A stretch of 64,000 bases of DNA from Panaeolus papilionaceus (lineage: Eukaryota > Basidiomycota > Agaricomycetes > Agaricales). Below the pieces are notes generated by a model. The model was not told where the DNA came from and searched no databases. It was given only the letters and a program-made list of their open reading frames with translations. Position numbers and translations under genes: made by a program. This document shows positions 62,232-64,000 of this stretch, piece after piece (position 1 is the stretch's first letter; the number at the start of each line of letters is the position of its first letter). The DNA lies in contig JADNRZ010000004.1 of the NCBI GenBank assembly GCA_015501605.1, positions 1,116,001 through 1,180,000 on the forward strand. The letters run 5' to 3'.

Positions 62232-63035
62232 ATGTCGGAAAAAAAACAGGAGAGGAGGGTTAGCATGAGAGTATGGGTTGTGCGGCATGGAGAGACGCAG
62301 GCGAATAGAGATGGGATTATTCAAGGACAGATGGATGTGCCTCTGAATGAGGAGGGGTTGAGGCAGGCAGAGATCGTTGCGCAGGCGCTAAAAGGGCGAC
62401 TGGGGAATTCGAGATTTGATTTTGCTTACACGAGTGATTTGTCGAGAGCGGCGAAGGTGAGTCGAGTGATGTGCGGCACGTTTGTGATGAGCAATTGACT
62501 TTTTGGCAGACGGCAGAGGTGATTTTGCGATACCATCCGGGAGTTGAGATTGTCAAGCAGGATGTGCTAAGAGAAAGGGTGAGTTGATGCTGTTCAGATA
62601 TCTATTCAATCGTTTATATTATTCCGAACACTGCAGTTCATGGGTGCACTGCAAGGGGAACATTTTCGTCGATTCAAGACTACGGATCCCGAAACGCAGC
62701 GGACAATCGAGACCACAGCGTCATTTAAGAAACGCGCTATTGGGTGGTGGAATAAGACGATCGTGCCGAATGCAAAACGATACGGCGAAGGTGATGGGGT
62801 AAAGAATGTCCTCGTGACGAGCCATGGAGGGTTCATTACGACGCTTGTTCACGGTCTCATTGGGAGTCGAAAAGCAGAGTGTGGAGTTGGAGTTACGCTA
62901 GGTCAATGCAAGAACACGGCCATCTGTGTTATTGACGTTGATGATTGTGGCAAAGGAGTTGTATTGGAGTATGGTAATGTTCAGCATTTAGATTCAGCTG
63001 TTGAACTTAACGCAGATCTTATTGATAACACGTGA
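62232..63035 (+). CDS. Histidine phosphatase (phosphoglycerate-mutase superfamily)
   Basis: A phosphatase of the RHG superfamily, close in outline to fructose-2,6-bisphosphatase/TIGAR-like enzymes; the substrate is not certain. It starts at 62232 with MSEKKQERRVSMRVWVVRHG, which contains the RHGE motif with the phospho-accepting His. A later Met at 62265 is just before the first strand and is an alternative start. GIIQGQMDVPLNEEGLRQAE is the conserved loop, and FDFAYTSDLSRAAK supplies the second Arg. Three exons are joined over two short introns. FMGALQGEHFRRF and VKNVLVTSHGGFITTLVHGL give the second catalytic His. It ends ADLIDNT at 63035. Confidence 0.88.
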
Positions 63036-63187
63036 CGTCATTGGTGTTATGTGGCCCAGGACAATGGAATTGCACTGCCTCTTTACAGCCGTTCTATTGC
63101 TAAAAACTGAATTGAATCGGTTGTGTTGAAAAATAACAGGGTCTCGTATTTTAAAAATCCCAACTCACGTCTCTCCTTTGACCAACC

Positions 63188-64000
63188 ATGCCTCAACCAT
63201 CAGAGTCATCTTCCCTTCTCCCCCATCAACGTCAACGTCGTCAGCATACTAATGGTTATCACTCGGTTCATAGTGATATAGAGGGGCTTCCACCGAGGTC
63301 CATTGGCAGTCGTTTCTCTTCTCTCGTCAAAGCAGAAGGAGAACCTTCTTACCTCGCGTCCATCAAGTTTCTCTTCTTTAATTCTTTCCTCAGTATCTTT
63401 TTGGTCTTTGTGCCTCTCAGTATCGCTGCTCATCATGCCAACTGGGATGCCGCCCTGCGTTTCTCATTCAGCTTCCTCGCCATCGTGCCTCTTGCTAAGG
63501 TCTGCTGCGTCTGCTAAATTTATATCGCTTAAAGACATCCCTGTTGAATCGATAATATAGCTTCTGGGCGATTCGACCGAACAGCTCTCCTTGACTGTAG
63601 GTGGAACTCTGGCTGGTCTTTTGAACGCGTCTTTTGGAAATGCCGTCGAAATTATCGTTGGTGTCGCAGCCCTCTTGGCAGGTTGGTCTTTTCGAGCCGT
63701 ACTGCGTGTCTTGCTTGCTAAATCTCCTATAGACGAGCTCCGTATTGTTCAGACTTCGGTTGGTGTTTTTGAACCCATACCACCTCGTCATCTTGCTGAA
63801 ACAACCGTGGGTGTTAGATGCTAGGCTCCATTCTGTCCAATATTCTCCTTGTTCTCGGATGCTCCTTCCTCGCTGGTAAGGATGCAGCTCATCGTGAACC
63901 TCTTTAGTTTATTTAACCACAAACAGCCGGTTTCAAGCGCTCTGAAAGCTATTTCCAAGAGACTGCTGCCCAAGCGTATGTTCCGCTCTCTTGACACCCG
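63188..64000 (+). CDS. VCX1: Vacuolar Ca2+/H+ exchanger (CaCA family), 3' end outside the window
   Basis: This vacuolar cation/proton antiporter sequesters calcium. It starts MPQPSESSSLLPHQRQRRQH, a Ser/Arg-rich cytosolic N-terminus with a dileucine-like SLLP. Helix 1 is FLFFNSFLSIFLVFVPLSIA. After an intron comes LLGDSTEQLSLTVGGTLAGL and NASFGNAVEIIVGVAALLAG, the first CaCA alpha repeat with its GNAVE motif. ELRIVQTS is followed by an intron, then MLGSILSNILLVLGCSFLA and AGFKRSESYFQETAAQA. The CDS runs past base 64000, so the second alpha repeat is not seen here. The ion specificity is from family knowledge. Confidence 0.93.

Overview
This looks like a nuclear chromosome segment of a filamentous basidiomycete, probably an agaricomycete. 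Genes are dense and cut by many short GT-AG introns (mostly about 45-75 nt). Several families are typical of that group: a long F-box protein with a zinc-binding region, a MYND-finger protein, a Dal5-type MFS carrier, a GTR1/STT4/HOP1 housekeeping set, and a decayed P450. Most genes had to be assembled by hand from spliced pieces, so exon borders are readings of the sequence and not transcript-supported.

Layout. 1-2315: 3' part of an amino-acid permease (5' end outside the window). 2398-9926: proteasome beta5 (-), gamma-glutamylcyclotransferase (-), SNU13 (+), UBC9 (+), a conserved fungal protein with a retropepsin-like region (+), mitoribosomal mS38/COX24 (-). 10128-12008: CLP1 (-), with a doubtful small gene just upstream. 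12969-18313: Dal5-like MFS carrier (+) tail-to-tail with an F-box gene (-) that carries an apparent frameshift. 18686-18773: tRNA-Ser(CGA) with a tiny intron. 19167-23217: meiotic HOP1 (-) and TRAPP subunit TRS23 (-). 23403-28972: secreted glutaminyl cyclase-like M28 protein (+), MYND protein (+), NAD(P)HX epimerase (+), coiled-coil protein (-). 29228-39070: PI4-kinase STT4 (+) and GPI mannosyltransferase GPI10 (+). 39594-40388: P450 relic. 40695-46227: external NADH dehydrogenase with EF-hand (-), divergent from a YTH m6A reader (+). 46865-50219: tRNA(Ile)-lysidine synthase-like protein (+) facing an alpha/beta hydrolase (-). 50683-53262: SRP40/Nopp140 (-), divergent from lumazine synthase RIB4 (+). 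53508-57134: GTR1 Rag GTPase (+) and a RAP1-like telomere protein (-). 57999-64000: DOA1/PLAA (+), a histidine phosphatase (+), and the 5' part of a vacuolar Ca2+/H+ exchanger (+).

The content is overwhelmingly core eukaryotic function: RNA processing, ubiquitin/SUMO/proteasome, mitochondria, trafficking, nutrient signalling, meiosis and telomeres. Neighbours share no evident pathway, and there is no secondary-metabolite cluster, mobile element, CRISPR or operon. I did not find a new multi-gene system. The most interesting signals are in gene structure: an apparent AT-AC intron next to an 8-nt microexon in STT4, two GC-AG introns in the NAD(P)HX epimerase gene, a very short tRNA intron, an apparent frameshift in the F-box gene, a multiply broken P450, and a conserved protein whose protease-like domain seems to lack the catalytic Asp.
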